A stretch of DNA of 64,000 bases from Synechococcales cyanobacterium GL140_1_metabinner_5_sub (lineage in GTDB: Bacteria; Cyanobacteriota; Cyanobacteriia; Cyanobacteriales; Chamaesiphonaceae). The position numbers and the translations under genes were made by a program. Under the pieces are notes generated by a model, which searched no databases, was not told the origin of the DNA, and saw nothing but the letters and a program-made list of their open reading frames with translations. Positions 1 through 9,486 of the stretch are shown one piece after another; the first letter of the stretch is position 1; the number at the start of each line of letters is the position of its first letter. The DNA is taken from assembly GCA_025359065.1 (NCBI GenBank), contig JANYHM010000115.1:62001-126000 (forward strand). Direction: 5' to 3'.

Positions 1-1143
1 CTAAATCAAAATGTCCAGCCTAATAAATTCAACTGTAAGTTAACTTTAGAAAATGGGGTGCTGGAATTCCCTACTACTTTTCATAACTTTATGGCTTTAA
101 TGGCTGAGCTAGGAGTGGAACTAGAGCCGGTGAATGTGGGTTCGGCACTGTTCATGAAAAATGGTAGTCATTATCTTTCTAAGGTGGCGATCGAACGTAA
201 TTTTACGGGTTTAAATAAATTCTTAGAGTATGCTCAACTCCATTTACTATATTTGCGTTCGGCCAGTTTATTGCTTGCTGCCAGAACCTGGCGTATATTA
301 GATTTTCGCAATCAGTCTATGGCCGAACACTTTAAAGATCCGGCTACTCGGAATACCTGGATGAAATTGTTTGCGATGTATAGTTATTCTATTCCTTATC
401 CGTTGATTGATGACTGCCCAGCAGAACTGGTAATTCCTACTTTGCGGGATGATGTTTTTGTAGACTGGGTTAGGATTAAAGGCGGAGTGTATTCATATAT
501 CCAAAAAATCCTCGATCGATTCCATGGCCAGGTTTTGACTGGAGTAGAAGTACTGGCTATTCGTCGTAATAAATTAGGGGCAACGGTAAAATTAGTTGGT
601 GGTCATTCGCAGGAATTTAATAAGGTAGTGTTTGCGACACCTCCTGACCAAGTACTCAAACTATTGGCCGATCCGCATTTGGCAGAAGTACGCAGATTTG
701 GGGCATGGCGTGGTAACTATGTGCAAACATTACTACACAAAGACACCAATATATATGAGCCTTACCATATTCAGAAAGGCTCAGAGTTTGATTTTTTTGA
801 AACTGATGTTCTTCATGGAGAATGGGGGTATAATGCCAACCTCAATCAGCTTTGTGGCATCTCGTCACCAGTGCAGTACAACCTGGCTTTTAATTTAGAA
901 AGCTTGATTAGGCCAGAGCAGATCCTGCATATTCAACAGCATCACACGCCCCTATATACCGTAGATGCTTTTCGCTATCGTCCAGAGGTAATCGCGACTA
1001 ATGGTGATTACCATACTTATCATGTAGGTGCTTATTTGGGTGATGGTTTACATGAAGGTGCAATTACTTCAGCTATTCGGGTAGCTGACTCGATCGCCAA
1101 TTACCAAAAGATCTCTAAACTTGTCTATGCCAATATTGGTTGA
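1..1143 (+). CDS. FAD-dependent oxidoreductase (amine-oxidase-like), 5' truncated by the window edge
   Basis: The reading frame is open from base 1 with no stop, so this is the C-terminal part of a longer gene; the GTG at 58 is only the first internal start-like codon. The visible 380 residues resemble the distal part of flavin amine oxidases: a substrate region, then a strand pattern around 'FNKVVFATPPDQVLKLL' that is typical of the second FAD-binding segment of this superfamily, then a C-terminal 'VGAYLGDGLHEGAITSAIRVADSI' region (quoted in part: GDGLHEGAITSAIRVADSI) that matches the conserved FAD-contacting end, where Gly-Asp and the following helix bind the cofactor. The N-terminal GxGxxG dinucleotide fold would lie upstream of the window. 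Substrate cannot be told; carotenoid, amine or protoporphyrin-type oxidation are all possible. It converges on the PPK2 gene 5 bp away. Confidence 0.75.
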   Translation, partial: LNQNVQPNKFNCKLTLENGVLEFPTTFHNFMALMAELGVELEPVNVGSALFMKNGSHYLSKVAIERNFTGLNKFLEYAQLHLLYLRSASLLLAARTWRILDFRNQSMAEHFKDPATRNTWMKLFAMYSYSIPYPLIDDCPAELVIPTLRDDVFVDWVRIKGGVYSYIQKILDRFHGQVLTGVEVLAIRRNKLGATVKLVGGHSQEFNKVVFATPPDQVLKLLADPHLAEVRRFGAWRGNYVQTLLHKDTNIYEPYHIQKGSEFDFFETDVLHGEWGYNANLNQLCGISSPVQYNLAFNLESLIRPEQILHIQQHHTPLYTVDAFRYRPEVIATNGDYHTYHVGAYLGDGLHEGAITSAIRVADSIANYQKISKLVYANIG

Positions 1144-1148
1144 TTCGT

Positions 1149-2021
1149 TCAGTTGCTTTCTGCTTGTAATAAAACTTTGGCTTCTTGTAACAAAGTTTGA
1201 TGTTCTTTGCTCACAATGGGATATTGTAAATTCAAGTCTTTAAGGCGTTTATTAATGATTTCGGCCACAACTAAATGGGTATACCACTTATGATCGGCAG
1301 GAATAATATACCAAGGAGCATTTTCAGTGCTGGTATGGTTGAAAACCTCCTCATAGGTGGTTTGGTAGTCTGGCCAAAATTGACGCTCTGTAATATCACT
1401 GAGCGCAAATTTCCAGTTTTTTTCGGGTGTGTCAATTCTTTTTAAAAAACGTTTTTTCTGCTCTGCTTTAGAGACATTCAAGAAAAACTTCAAAACTACA
1501 ATGCCATTATTCGTTAAATATTTCTCGAACTGATTAATCTCGGCAAAACGCTGCTGCCAGAGCTTTTCTCCTTTGGGTAAAATTGGTAACTGTTGTTTGG
1601 CCAAAATTTCGGGATGGACACGGGCGATTAAGACTTCTTCATAATATGATCGATTAAAAATTCCAATGCGTCCCCGCTCTGGCAAACAACGAGAATAGCG
1701 CCAAAAGTAGTCATGATCAAGATCTTCTTCGCTCGGTGTTTTGAAATTATAGACTTGGCAACCTTGCGGATTCACCCCAGACATCACTTGTCTAATAGTA
1801 CTATCTTTGCCAGCGGCATCCATAGCTTGAAAAATAATTAATACCCCATAAGTATTTTGGGCATAGAGGACATTTTGTAGCTTAGATAGAGTATTGATCT
1901 CGTCTTGTAACTTAATGACGGCTTTTTCTTTATTCAATTCATTGGATGTTAGTGTCGGATCATAGTCTTTTGACAATGAGATTTTTTTGCTTATTGGCAC
2001 TTGGAAAATCTGCTGATTCAT
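1149..2021 (-). CDS. ppk2: Polyphosphate kinase 2 family protein
   Basis: PPK2-family enzymes transfer phosphate between polyphosphate and nucleotides in the cytoplasm. The 290-residue protein carries the family Walker A motif 'AMDAAGKDST' at residues 66-75, a Walker B-like strand 'IGIFNRSYYE' at about 119-128, and an Arg-rich lid region after 'LPERGR'. Length matches single-domain PPK2 proteins of about 270-300 residues. Whether it prefers AMP, ADP or GDP cannot be read with confidence from the sequence. It stands alone: the next minus-strand gene downstream lies outside the window and the plus-strand gene before it converges on it. Start is the ATG at 2021; no alternative start close by looks better. 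Confidence 0.9.
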   Translation of the reverse strand: MNQQIFQVPISKKISLSKDYDPTLTSNELNKEKAVIKLQDEINTLSKLQNVLYAQNTYGVLIIFQAMDAAGKDSTIRQVMSGVNPQGCQVYNFKTPSEEDLDHDYFWRYSRCLPERGRIGIFNRSYYEEVLIARVHPEILAKQQLPILPKGEKLWQQRFAEINQFEKYLTNNGIVVLKFFLNVSKAEQKKRFLKRIDTPEKNWKFALSDITERQFWPDYQTTYEEVFNHTSTENAPWYIIPADHKWYTHLVVAEIINKRLKDLNLQYPIVSKEHQTLLQEAKVLLQAESN

Positions 2022-2176
2022 GGGTAATCCTACAAGTGAAGAAGTGCTTCACTTAATTCTATCTGCTAAAAGCTGAAGATCCTAATGTTAAATAGTCAAC
2101 AGACACTGTACATCATCTCGTCCAATCAATAATCCAGTATAAATTACTAAATAAATTATGCTGCCGTTTAACAGAG

Positions 2177-2581
2177 CTACTCGGCCTCTGCCAAGCGTTT
2201 TGCTTGCGTAACCCAGCGCTGTACCCGATCGACCGTGGGAGTCAGATCATTACGCTGCAACACGGCCACATGCAGCCGGAGCACTGATCGGTGTAGCTGA
2301 CTAACCGGAGTTAAAGCCAACTGTGCCACCGAAGAAATTCCGGCGTGCAGCAGCAGGCCGCAGTAATCACAGCCCACGCTGGACAACTGCGCCAAGCTAG
2401 CCATCGCTACCACCTTTTGAATATGGCGGGGATGATGACCAAGGCTGGTGGCCAAAGCAATTTGTTGCTCGATCGATAGCACCACCAACTGGCGAGTTTC
2501 GGTTAAGCCCGCCCCATCTAATTCTTTACCCAGATTGGGATCTAGGCCAGGAAGTTCAGCGATCGGCCAATTACAGCGCAT
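2177..2581 (-). CDS. DUF4332-type helix-hairpin-helix protein
   Basis: A 134-residue protein of two helix-hairpin-helix-like halves, with 'LPGLDPNLGKELDGAGL' near the N-terminus and 'VGCDYCGLLLHAGISSVAQLA' (about residues 69-89, key residues C-x-x-C and a GI-S turn) in the second half. This is the pattern of the DUF4332 family, small proteins common in cyanobacteria with a fold like DNA-binding HhH domains. No function is established. Its ATG overlaps the TAA of leuS by one base (TAATG), which points to translational coupling with leuS on the minus strand. The CxxC could bind a metal, but no second Cys pair is visible. Confidence 0.7.
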   Translation of the reverse strand: MRCNWPIAELPGLDPNLGKELDGAGLTETRQLVVLSIEQQIALATSLGHHPRHIQKVVAMASLAQLSSVGCDYCGLLLHAGISSVAQLALTPVSQLHRSVLRLHVAVLQRNDLTPTVDRVQRWVTQAKRLAEAE

Positions 2582-5172
2582 TAGCCCACAATGAGGTTGA
2601 CCAGTTTACCCGGCACCACAATCACTCTTTTGATTTCTTTGCCCGCGATCGACTTTTGGGCAACGTCAGATTCTCTAGCGTATGCTTCGAGAGCCGCCGC
2701 ATCACTGGTAGCTGGGACTTGGATGGTGCCGCGCATTTTACCCATGACTTGGATGGCGATCGTGATTTCATCGGCAACTAAAGCTGTTTCATCGGTAATT
2801 GGCCAAGGCTGTTGGTGTACCGAGCCACTTTGTCCTGCTTGCTGCCAAAGTTCTTCGGCCATGTGGGGCGCAAAGGGTGCGGCTAGCAGCATTAAGGTTT
2901 TAATGCCTTCGGCGTAGACTGGCGATTCTGGTAGTTTGGCATCGGTTAAGGCATTGCTGAGCTTCATCAGCTCCGAGATAGCGGTGTTGAATTGGTAAGC
3001 TCCGCTGAGATCTTCGGTAATTGCTTGGATAGCGATGTGGATCGATCGGCGCAGATTTTTCTCTTCTTTTGATAATTCGCCGGTCATCGCAGCCCTGCTC
3101 AAATCAAAGCCAGCAACTAAGCGCCAAACCCGACCCAAAAAGCGCGACTGACCTTCCACATCCGCCTCGTTCCACTCCAGATCTTTTTCTGGTGGAGCTT
3201 TGAACAGCACAAACATCCGAGCCGTGTCTGCGCCATATTTGGCCAACACATCTTCTGGGTCTACGCCGTTATATTTAGACTTAGACATTTTCTCAAAAGA
3301 TAACTCCAAAGCATCTCCAGTGTCTGGGTCTTGAGGATTGCTCGGATCGGCCACATTACTTGGTGGAATGTATTTGCCTGTCACAGGATTTTTGTAAGTG
3401 GTAGACTGCACCATTCCCTGAGTCAGCAAGCGCTTAAATGGCTCATCGAAGTTCAAGAATTTTTTGGTACCATCGCCACCAGCATCCCGAATTACCTTGG
3501 TAAAGAAGCGGGCATAGAGTAAGTGCAACACTGCATGTTCCACGCCTCCCACGTATTGATCTACCGCCATCCAATCATTGGCAATTTCTGGATCAAAGAT
3601 GGCCTGATCATTGCGGGCATCTGGGTAACGTAAGAAGTACCAAGAAGAATCCACGAAAGTGTCCATGGTGTCTGTCTCTCGCTTAGCGGGTGCTTGACAG
3701 CTCGGACAAGGCGCGTTCACCCAAGAGGCTAGCTGACCCAAAGGATTGCCACCTTTACCGGTAAATTCTACATCTTCGGGTAAGCGCACTGGTAGATCAG
3801 CCAATGGGACTGGCACTGCACCACATTTTGCACAGTGAATAATCGGAATCGGTGCCCCCCAATAGCGCTGCCGCGAAATCAACCAATCCCGCAGTTTAAA
3901 CTGCACTTTGGCGCGACCATAGCCCTGTTGGTCAGCATATTTAATAATGTCTTGCTTGGCTTTTAATGATTCCAGACCATCAAACTGACCGGAGTTAATC
4001 ATTTTGCCTTGGTCAGTATAGGCGGCCTTTAAGTCAGTGTTGCCATCTTCACCCACAATCACCTGGTCGATCGGCAACTGATACTGAGTCGCAAACTGAA
4101 AATCGCGGGTATCGTGGGCAGGAACACCCATGACCGCACCAGTACCATAGCTGTACAGAACATAGTCAGCGATCCAAATCGGCACAGTCTTGCCCGTGAA
4201 AGGATTCAGCGCCATTGCCCCCGTAAACACTCCGCGCTTTGGTTTATCTTCGGCAGTCCGATCGATGTCTGTCTGGCTTTGCACCTCTGCAATAAAAGCA
4301 TCTACCGCAGCCTTTTGAGCCGTCGTAGTCACTTGGTTAGTCAAAGGATGCTCGGGTGCCAACACCACGTAGCTCACTCCAAATACAGTATCTGGGCGAG
4401 TGGTGAACACCGCGATTTTTTCGCTGCTGTTTTCAATCGGAAACTCCAAATCAGCCCCGACCGATTTACCAATCCAGTTGGTCTGCATCAGCCTTACTTT
4501 CTCTGGCCAGCCTTCTAGCTGAGAAAGATCACCCAAGAGCTGCTCGGCATAGTCGGTGATTTTGAAGTACCACTGTTTCAGCAGCTTTTTCTCGACGATC
4601 GCCCCCGAACGCCAAGATTTACCTTCGCCATCTACTTGTTCATTAGCTAAAACGGTCTGATCGATCGGATCCCAGTTCACCGAGCCTTCTTTTTGGTAGG
4701 CCAAACCTGCCTGGAAAAACTTCAGAAAGATCCACTGAGTCCAGCGGTAATAATCGGGCGAACAGGTCGCCACTTCTCTGTCCCAATCGATCGATAGACC
4801 CAGTTTTTTAAGCTGAGTGCGCATGTGGGCAATGTTTTGGTATGTCCAGGTGGCTGGATGGATATTGCGTTCGATCGCGGCGTTCTCTGCTGGTAGACCA
4901 AAGGCATCCCAACCCATGGGGTGCAACACTCGATGACCCTGCATTCTTTTTTGGCGAGCCAAGACATCGGTGATTACATAGTTGCGCACGTGCCCCATGT
5001 GTAGGTTTCCAGAGGGATAGGGAAACATGGAGAGGGCATAGTATTTAGGTTTGGCGCTGCTGGTATCGGTTTTGTAGAGTTGCCGATTTTCCCAGTCTTG
5101 CTGCCATTTTGATTCGATAGCCTGCGGGCTATATCCGTCAGGAATCGAGCTGGGTTGGTAAATGTTTTCCAT
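2581..5172 (-). CDS. leuS: Leucyl-tRNA synthetase
   Basis: Charges tRNA-Leu with leucine. The 863-residue protein has the class I HIGH signature as 'HMGH' at residues 58-61 within '[17 protein letters not shown]', the editing (CP1) domain insertion in the middle, a zinc-ribbon-like stretch with CxxC pairs ('CAKCG' and 'CPSCQ'), and the KMSKS signature near residue 625 ('[15 protein letters not shown]'). Length is normal for bacterial LeuS. Start is the ATG at 5172, which aligns with the usual short N-terminal extension. The downstream DUF4332 gene overlaps the stop codon by one base. A tRNA-Pro gene lies 77 bp upstream on the same strand. Confidence 0.98.
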   Translation of the reverse strand: MENIYQPSSIPDGYSPQAIESKWQQDWENRQLYKTDTSSAKPKYYALSMFPYPSGNLHMGHVRNYVITDVLARQKRMQGHRVLHPMGWDAFGLPAENAAIERNIHPATWTYQNIAHMRTQLKKLGLSIDWDREVATCSPDYYRWTQWIFLKFFQAGLAYQKEGSVNWDPIDQTVLANEQVDGEGKSWRSGAIVEKKLLKQWYFKITDYAEQLLGDLSQLEGWPEKVRLMQTNWIGKSVGADLEFPIENSSEKIAVFTTRPDTVFGVSYVVLAPEHPLTNQVTTTAQKAAVDAFIAEVQSQTDIDRTAEDKPKRGVFTGAMALNPFTGKTVPIWIADYVLYSYGTGAVMGVPAHDTRDFQFATQYQLPIDQVIVGEDGNTDLKAAYTDQGKMINSGQFDGLESLKAKQDIIKYADQQGYGRAKVQFKLRDWLISRQRYWGAPIPIIHCAKCGAVPVPLADLPVRLPEDVEFTGKGGNPLGQLASWVNAPCPSCQAPAKRETDTMDTFVDSSWYFLRYPDARNDQAIFDPEIANDWMAVDQYVGGVEHAVLHLLYARFFTKVIRDAGGDGTKKFLNFDEPFKRLLTQGMVQSTTYKNPVTGKYIPPSNVADPSNPQDPDTGDALELSFEKMSKSKYNGVDPEDVLAKYGADTARMFVLFKAPPEKDLEWNEADVEGQSRFLGRVWRLVAGFDLSRAAMTGELSKEEKNLRRSIHIAIQAITEDLSGAYQFNTAISELMKLSNALTDAKLPESPVYAEGIKTLMLLAAPFAPHMAEELWQQAGQSGSVHQQPWPITDETALVADEITIAIQVMGKMRGTIQVPATSDAAALEAYARESDVAQKSIAGKEIKRVIVVPGKLVNLIVG

Positions 5173-5249
5173 AAATACAAAAATGGCAGAGACGGGTCAG
5201 TTATCAACTGTACCTGTCTCTGCGGGTGGTGTAAAGGTTATAGACAAAA

Positions 5250-5323
5250 TCGGGATGGCCAGATTCGAACTGACGGCATCCTGCTCCCAAAGCAGGCGCG
5301 CTACCAAGCTGCGCTACATCCCG
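5250..5323 (-). tRNA. tRNA-Pro (anticodon UGG)
   Basis: On the minus strand a 74-nt cloverleaf can be drawn: acceptor arm CGGGATG paired with CATCCCG, D-arm GCGC/GCGC, anticodon arm CCTGC/GCAGG around loop TTTGGGA, which gives anticodon TGG, T-arm GTCAG...CTGGC with loop TTCGAAT. Discriminator base is A at 5250. The 3' CCA is not encoded. Confidence 0.95.
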
Positions 5324-5427
5324 GCGAGGTTTTAAGCTCTTAAATATAATATACCCTATATTGGGAAAGTCTGGATAAATTTTTAAAAACTTGCTGCGGC
5401 AAATGGATTCTGAGATTGAATAAATAA

Positions 5428-5454
5428 AGCCAGTCCTAAGTTCTAGGACTGGCT
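5428..5454 (-). terminator. Rho-independent terminator of ycf35
   Basis: A perfect 11-bp stem (AGCCAGTCCTA with TAGGACTGGCT, loop of 5 nt) is followed on the minus strand by TTTATTTATTC. It lies 24 bp past the ycf35 stop codon, so it most likely ends the ycf46-ycf35 transcript. Confidence 0.85.
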
Positions 5455-5478
5455 CTGTATTTTCGCAAAGAGAGAAGA

Positions 5479-5832
5479 CTATTTTTGTAGAACCACAGCC
5501 ACATTGGCGTTGCTCAATCCTCTTTGCTTTACTTCGGTGAGGGTCTTGTTGATCGCATATTTCTGGTTGATCGAATTGATCAACTCAGTTTGGTTGTGCT
5601 TTTTAGCAACGCCCCAAAGATCAGCAATCAGGTCAAAAGAACCATCGGCATTCCGAGACCAGCCGAGGTCATATTCGCCTTCCAAGACAGCCACGATGTC
5701 TGCCCGAATCTTTTGGCCTTGGTAGCCCCGTAGATCCGCTTCGGTTTTTACAGAAATGCCCAAATCGCGTAAAGAGCTTTTTAGAACTTCTGCATCAGAA
5801 ATTTTGGTACGTAAAGTGCTGAAGTGAGACAT
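5479..5832 (-). CDS. ycf35: Ycf35 / DUF1257 protein
   Basis: 117 residues starting 'MSHFSTLRTKISDAEVL', the hallmark N-terminus of the DUF1257/Ycf35 family, which is conserved in cyanobacteria and in red-algal plastid genomes. The body has the family pattern 'GYQGQKIRADIVAVL' and 'DLGWSRNADGSFDLIAD'. Its molecular role is not established. It follows ycf46 on the same strand after a 151-bp gap and is closed by a strong terminator; the frequent ycf46-ycf35 neighbourhood suggests a shared process. Start is the only sensible ATG. Confidence 0.92.
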   Translation of the reverse strand: MSHFSTLRTKISDAEVLKSSLRDLGISVKTEADLRGYQGQKIRADIVAVLEGEYDLGWSRNADGSFDLIADLWGVAKKHNQTELINSINQKYAINKTLTEVKQRGLSNANVAVVLQK

Positions 5833-5983
5833 AATCAGTTTCCTCCAAGGAATAGTTGAGAAAAAGTGAACATGGACTTAGCCATGCCACCCCAAAAAAT
5901 TACCGGGTGACATATCATCTGAACCAACTAGCAACCGGTTTTAACACCATGAGCTAGCCTTTCCTCCCGTAGGAGAAAACCTG

Positions 5984-7492
5984 TTAGAACTCCATGCGCT
6001 GATAATCAGCCACAGAGGATGCTGCCGGACGAGCACGTTGTCTAGCCCAATCTCGCAGAGCAGCAACCTGCTCGTGCATAGTGCGAGAAAGAGGCATCGT
6101 CGATTTAATGGCAGCAATAAAATCTAGCTGCGAGAACTCCCGGTCTTGAGCAAAGGCATCGTACATTGCCGCAAATAATGCTTGCTCAATCTCTGCCCCC
6201 GAAAATCCCTCGGCTACTTTGGCTAGTTCTTCGCAGTCAAAGCGTTCTGGATCGCGCTTGCGTTTGCGAATGTGGATCTTGAACACCGCTTCTCGCTCAG
6301 ATTGCGTTGGTAGATCGACAAAGAAAATTTCGTCGAAGCGACCTTTGCGTAAAAATTCGCTGGGCAGACGCTCCACCCGATTAGCTGTCGCCATCACAAA
6401 CACTGGCGAAGTTTTTTCCTGCATCCAAGTCAAAAAAGAACCAAAGATCCGGCTAGAAGTACCTGCATCAGAATCAGCAGAACCACCAGCACCCGAGAAG
6501 GCTTTTTCTAGCTCATCGATGAGCAGAATACAGGGCGAAATCGACTCCGCAGTCTTAATAGCTGCCCGCAGGTTGGCTTCTGATCGACCCACAGTAGAGC
6601 CATCGTAAACCCGACCCATATCCAATCGCAGCAAGGGTAAACCCCACATTTCAGCAGTGGTTTTGGCAATCAAAGATTTACCACAGCCGGGCACACCGAG
6701 AATCAGCATTCCTTTGGGCTGAGGCAGGCCATAATCCCGCGCTCGTTCGCTGAAAGCATCAGCTCGCTGAGTGAGCCAGCGTTTCAATTCGCCCAAACCA
6801 CCTACTTCCTGCATGGTCTCGCTATTTTGAATAAACTCCAAAATACCATTACGACGAATGAGCTGTTTTTTTTCTGCCAGCACAATATCTACTTCATCAC
6901 CAGTGAGGCGATTGCGTTGGATATAGGCTTTGCGGAAAACTTTTTCAGCTTCGTCTTTGGTTAAGCCCAAAGCTGCCGTGAGCAGACGCTCACGATCTTC
7001 AGCCGCCATGCTCCGCTGAGGAGTTTGCGCTAACTGATTAGACAACACTCGATCGAGTTCTTTGCGAGTGGGCAGATCGAAATCTATCACTACAACTTCA
7101 GTTTCTAGCTCGATCGGAATTTGCTGAACCGGTGACATCAAAATGATGTTCTTAGCACTACCTTTGAAGCTAGCTACCGCATCTCGCAGCCAACGAGTAA
7201 CATCGGCGGAATCTTTAAAGGGATGAAGATCTTTAAAGATGTAAATGCCACTTTCTTGGTGACGCACAACCCACTCGATCGCCATTTGTGGCGAGGCAGT
7301 GCCATGCTGTACAGCCTTAGTTTGACCGTGTTCCACCATGCCTTGGGTGAGAGTCCAAACGTATACCTTACGCTCGATGCCTTTTTGCTGGGCGATCGTA
7401 AGAATCTCTCGTTCAGCACGTTCTTCCTCAGAGGTCATGAGGTAGATCAGGGGGTATTGGGCTTGAATGAGAGTATTTAGCTCTGCTTGCAT
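5984..7492 (-). CDS. ycf46: Ycf46-type AAA+ ATPase
   Basis: A 502-residue AAA+ protein. The N-terminal ~230 residues hold a degenerate ATPase-like region ('YPLIYLMTSEEERAEREI'), and the C-terminal AAA module has Walker A 'GVPGCGKS' near residue 265, Walker B 'CILLIDELEKA' near 320, sensor and arginine-finger region 'FLRKGRFDEIFFVDLP'. This layout is that of Ycf46, conserved in cyanobacteria and some plastids. In Synechocystis the homologue has been linked to inorganic-carbon or photosynthesis regulation, but the mechanism is unclear. The gene precedes ycf35. A ribbon-helix-helix-like gene lies 88 bp upstream on the same strand and could be co-transcribed. Confidence 0.93.
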   Translation of the reverse strand: MQAELNTLIQAQYPLIYLMTSEEERAEREILTIAQQKGIERKVYVWTLTQGMVEHGQTKAVQHGTASPQMAIEWVVRHQESGIYIFKDLHPFKDSADVTRWLRDAVASFKGSAKNIILMSPVQQIPIELETEVVVIDFDLPTRKELDRVLSNQLAQTPQRSMAAEDRERLLTAALGLTKDEAEKVFRKAYIQRNRLTGDEVDIVLAEKKQLIRRNGILEFIQNSETMQEVGGLGELKRWLTQRADAFSERARDYGLPQPKGMLILGVPGCGKSLIAKTTAEMWGLPLLRLDMGRVYDGSTVGRSEANLRAAIKTAESISPCILLIDELEKAFSGAGGSADSDAGTSSRIFGSFLTWMQEKTSPVFVMATANRVERLPSEFLRKGRFDEIFFVDLPTQSEREAVFKIHIRKRKRDPERFDCEELAKVAEGFSGAEIEQALFAAMYDAFAQDREFSQLDFIAAIKSTMPLSRTMHEQVAALRDWARQRARPAASSVADYQRMEF

Positions 7493-7580
7493 AGTTCCCT
7501 ACCTATAAAAAACGGCTGTAAGAATGCGGTAGCTATTGGAAGTCAATTAATGATGTAGTGACCTCAGAAAGCTGCGATTT

Positions 7581-7898
7581 TTAGCGCTGACCCACCAGTA
7601 GAGCGTCCTGTCTAGGAACCACTAGCTCATCGTCTAAAACGCTTGGTTGGCTTCCGAGGGCGACCATTTCACCATCTCTAATTACCGTAGGATGATCACA
7701 TTCGGGGCAGTTGTATACCTGATGCTTTCCGAGGCGAGCGTTGGCGGCCTCTTCAATTAGCTGGGGATGCTGAATGTAAACTTCTAGCGCCCTTGCCGCA
7801 ATTGTTGACATGGTCTCTAACTCGACGGCGGCTTTTATTTTGAGCTGCCTGTACAAGTCAGATGTCAGGTATAAAGTGACCTTTTGCTTCTCTTCCAT
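7581..7898 (-). CDS. Small ribbon-helix-helix-like protein with CxxC
   Basis: 105 residues. The N-terminal half, 'KVTLYLTSDLYRQLKIKAAV' followed by 'ETMSTIAARALEVYI', has the strand-helix-helix pattern of CopG/MetJ-like DNA-binding proteins. The second half contains 'YNCPECDHPTVIRDGEM', a single CPxC knuckle, then an acidic/hydrophobic tail. Function unknown; a transcription regulator is inferred from the N-terminus only. It lies upstream of ycf46 on the same strand. It could also be the antitoxin half of a broken pair, but no toxin gene is next to it. Confidence 0.65.
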   Translation of the reverse strand: MEEKQKVTLYLTSDLYRQLKIKAAVELETMSTIAARALEVYIQHPQLIEEAANARLGKHQVYNCPECDHPTVIRDGEMVALGSQPSVLDDELVVPRQDALLVGQR

Positions 7899-8225
7899 GG
7901 TGTTTAGCGGTGCATTCCGGGTTGCTTGTTACTAATTTAATAAAGTTTTTTGGAACTGTCAAGCTGTTTTAATGCTTTGACGGCAAAATCTTTACATTGC
8001 TTAACAATAGCTGATTGAGTATTGGTAACGCAATGATCTTGGTAAAGGTCGATGATAAGGTGGAACGCATCAAGTTTTAACCCTGCTCTAAGTCCTATGA
8101 CTATCAGCCAGAACTCTGTTACTTTGCGAGAGCTGAAGCCTGGTCAAAGCAAAGTCAAAACAAAATCACTTGCGATGCAAAAAATATAAAAAAACGTAGC
8201 GCCAGTAAAAAATCGAGGTAACTTA
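7899..8225. other. Divergent intergenic region (327 bp)
   Basis: Lies between the ribbon-helix-helix gene (minus) and the epimerase gene (plus), so it must hold both promoters. Apart from the start-less frame at 7937-8143 I see no RNA gene or clear operator. An A-rich tract (8172-8205) precedes the epimerase GTG start. Confidence 0.5.
7937..8143 (-). pseudogene. Open frame without a start codon, possible gene remnant
   Basis: On the minus strand a 68-codon frame runs from just after a TGA at 8146-8144 to a TAA at 7939-7937. The translation reads protein-like ('VTEFWLIVIGLRAGLKLDA' then 'FHLIIDLYQDHCVTNTQ' and 'KQCKDFAVKALKQLDSS'), but there is no ATG, GTG or TTG in frame. It may be the tail of a decayed gene upstream of the ribbon-helix-helix gene, or chance. 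No family recognised. Confidence 0.3.
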
Positions 8226-9401
8226 GTGACTCAAAACTTCTTAGAATTATCCCAGCTCTACCGCGATACCCTGCTGAACAATATCATTCCTTTTTGGATG
8301 CAGCACTCGATCGATCACGCCAACGGCGGCTACTTTACCTGCCTCGATCGCCAAGGCCAAGTCTACGACACTGACAAATTCATCTGGCTGCAAAATCGCC
8401 AAGTATGGATGTTTTCTACCTTCTATAACCAGATCGAGAAAAACCCTAAATGGCTGCAAGTTGCCAAACACGGCGCAGACTTTTTAGCCCAGCATGGCCG
8501 CGATGCTAATGGAGATTGGTACTTTTCTCTCGATCGCACCGGCCAGCCACTAATCCAACCCTACAATATTTTCTCGGACTGCTTCGCCGCCATGGCCTTC
8601 AGTCAATATGCTGCCGCCTCTGGTCAAGAATCTGCCAAAGAAATCGCCCTCCACGCCTATCAAAATGTCCTCCGTCGTCAAGATAACCCCAAAGGCAAAT
8701 ATACGAAGGCTTACCCTGGTACTCGCCCCCTAAAATCTTTGGCAGTGCCGATGATTCTGGCCAACCTGACTTTAGAAATGAGCTGGTTATTGTCGCCCGC
8801 CGAACTCGATCGAGTCTTAACCGCCACCGTAAAAGAGGTAATGCAAGACTTCCGCGATCCTGAGCAGGGCTACATGCGCGAAGCCGTTGGTCTCCAAGGT
8901 CAGCGAGTAGATTGTTACGAGGGTCGGCTATTGAACCCCGGCCATGGCATTGAAGCCATGTGGTTCATGATGGATATTGCCCAGCGACAAGGGAATCGGG
9001 AATTATTATTGCAGGCTGTCGAAGTGGTGATTAAAACTTTGGAATTTGCTTGGGATAAAGAATATGGCGGTATTTATTACTTTATGGACGATGGGGGACA
9101 TCCACCCCAGCAGCTAGAGTGGGATCAAAAACTCTGGTGGGTACATGTAGAAACCTTAGTAGCCTTGGCTATGGGCTATCGGTTGACCGGTGATCAGCGC
9201 TGTTGGGAATGGTATCAGCGCATACATGAATATACCTGGAGTCACTTTGCCGACTCTGAGCAGGGCGAATGGTTTGGTTATTTGAACCGGCGAGGAGAAG
9301 TCTTGCTGAACCTGAAAGGTGGTAAGTGGAAAGGCTGTTTCCATGTGCCGCGCGCCATGCTTCTCTGCTGGCGAGAATTTGAAAAGTTAAGTGCTTTATG
9401 A
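8226..9401 (+). CDS. N-acylglucosamine 2-epimerase (AGE) family protein
   Basis: 391 residues, the usual length of AGE/RnBP proteins, which form an (alpha/alpha)6 barrel and interconvert sugar C2 epimers such as N-acetylglucosamine/N-acetylmannosamine or mannose/glucose derivatives. Family signatures include '[18 protein letters not shown]' near residue 33, '[11 protein letters not shown]' near 55, '[11 protein letters not shown]' near 240 with the barrel His, and '[17 protein letters not shown]' near 310. Several cyanobacterial homologues are true GlcNAc 2-epimerases, so that activity is the best guess. The start is GTG at 8226, preceded by GAGG; no better ATG exists upstream. The next plus-strand gene begins 85 bp later. 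Confidence 0.88.
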   Translation: MTQNFLELSQLYRDTLLNNIIPFWMQHSIDHANGGYFTCLDRQGQVYDTDKFIWLQNRQVWMFSTFYNQIEKNPKWLQVAKHGADFLAQHGRDANGDWYFSLDRTGQPLIQPYNIFSDCFAAMAFSQYAAASGQESAKEIALHAYQNVLRRQDNPKGKYTKAYPGTRPLKSLAVPMILANLTLEMSWLLSPAELDRVLTATVKEVMQDFRDPEQGYMREAVGLQGQRVDCYEGRLLNPGHGIEAMWFMMDIAQRQGNRELLLQAVEVVIKTLEFAWDKEYGGIYYFMDDGGHPPQQLEWDQKLWWVHVETLVALAMGYRLTGDQRCWEWYQRIHEYTWSHFADSEQGEWFGYLNRRGEVLLNLKGGKWKGCFHVPRAMLLCWREFEKLSAL

Positions 9402-9486
9402 CAAAAAGCTTTGCTTTTGGAGCAGACTCCACGGACTTGGTCAGAAATTGCTAGGATAAGAGTATCAGCATGGGCTAATACAGACT

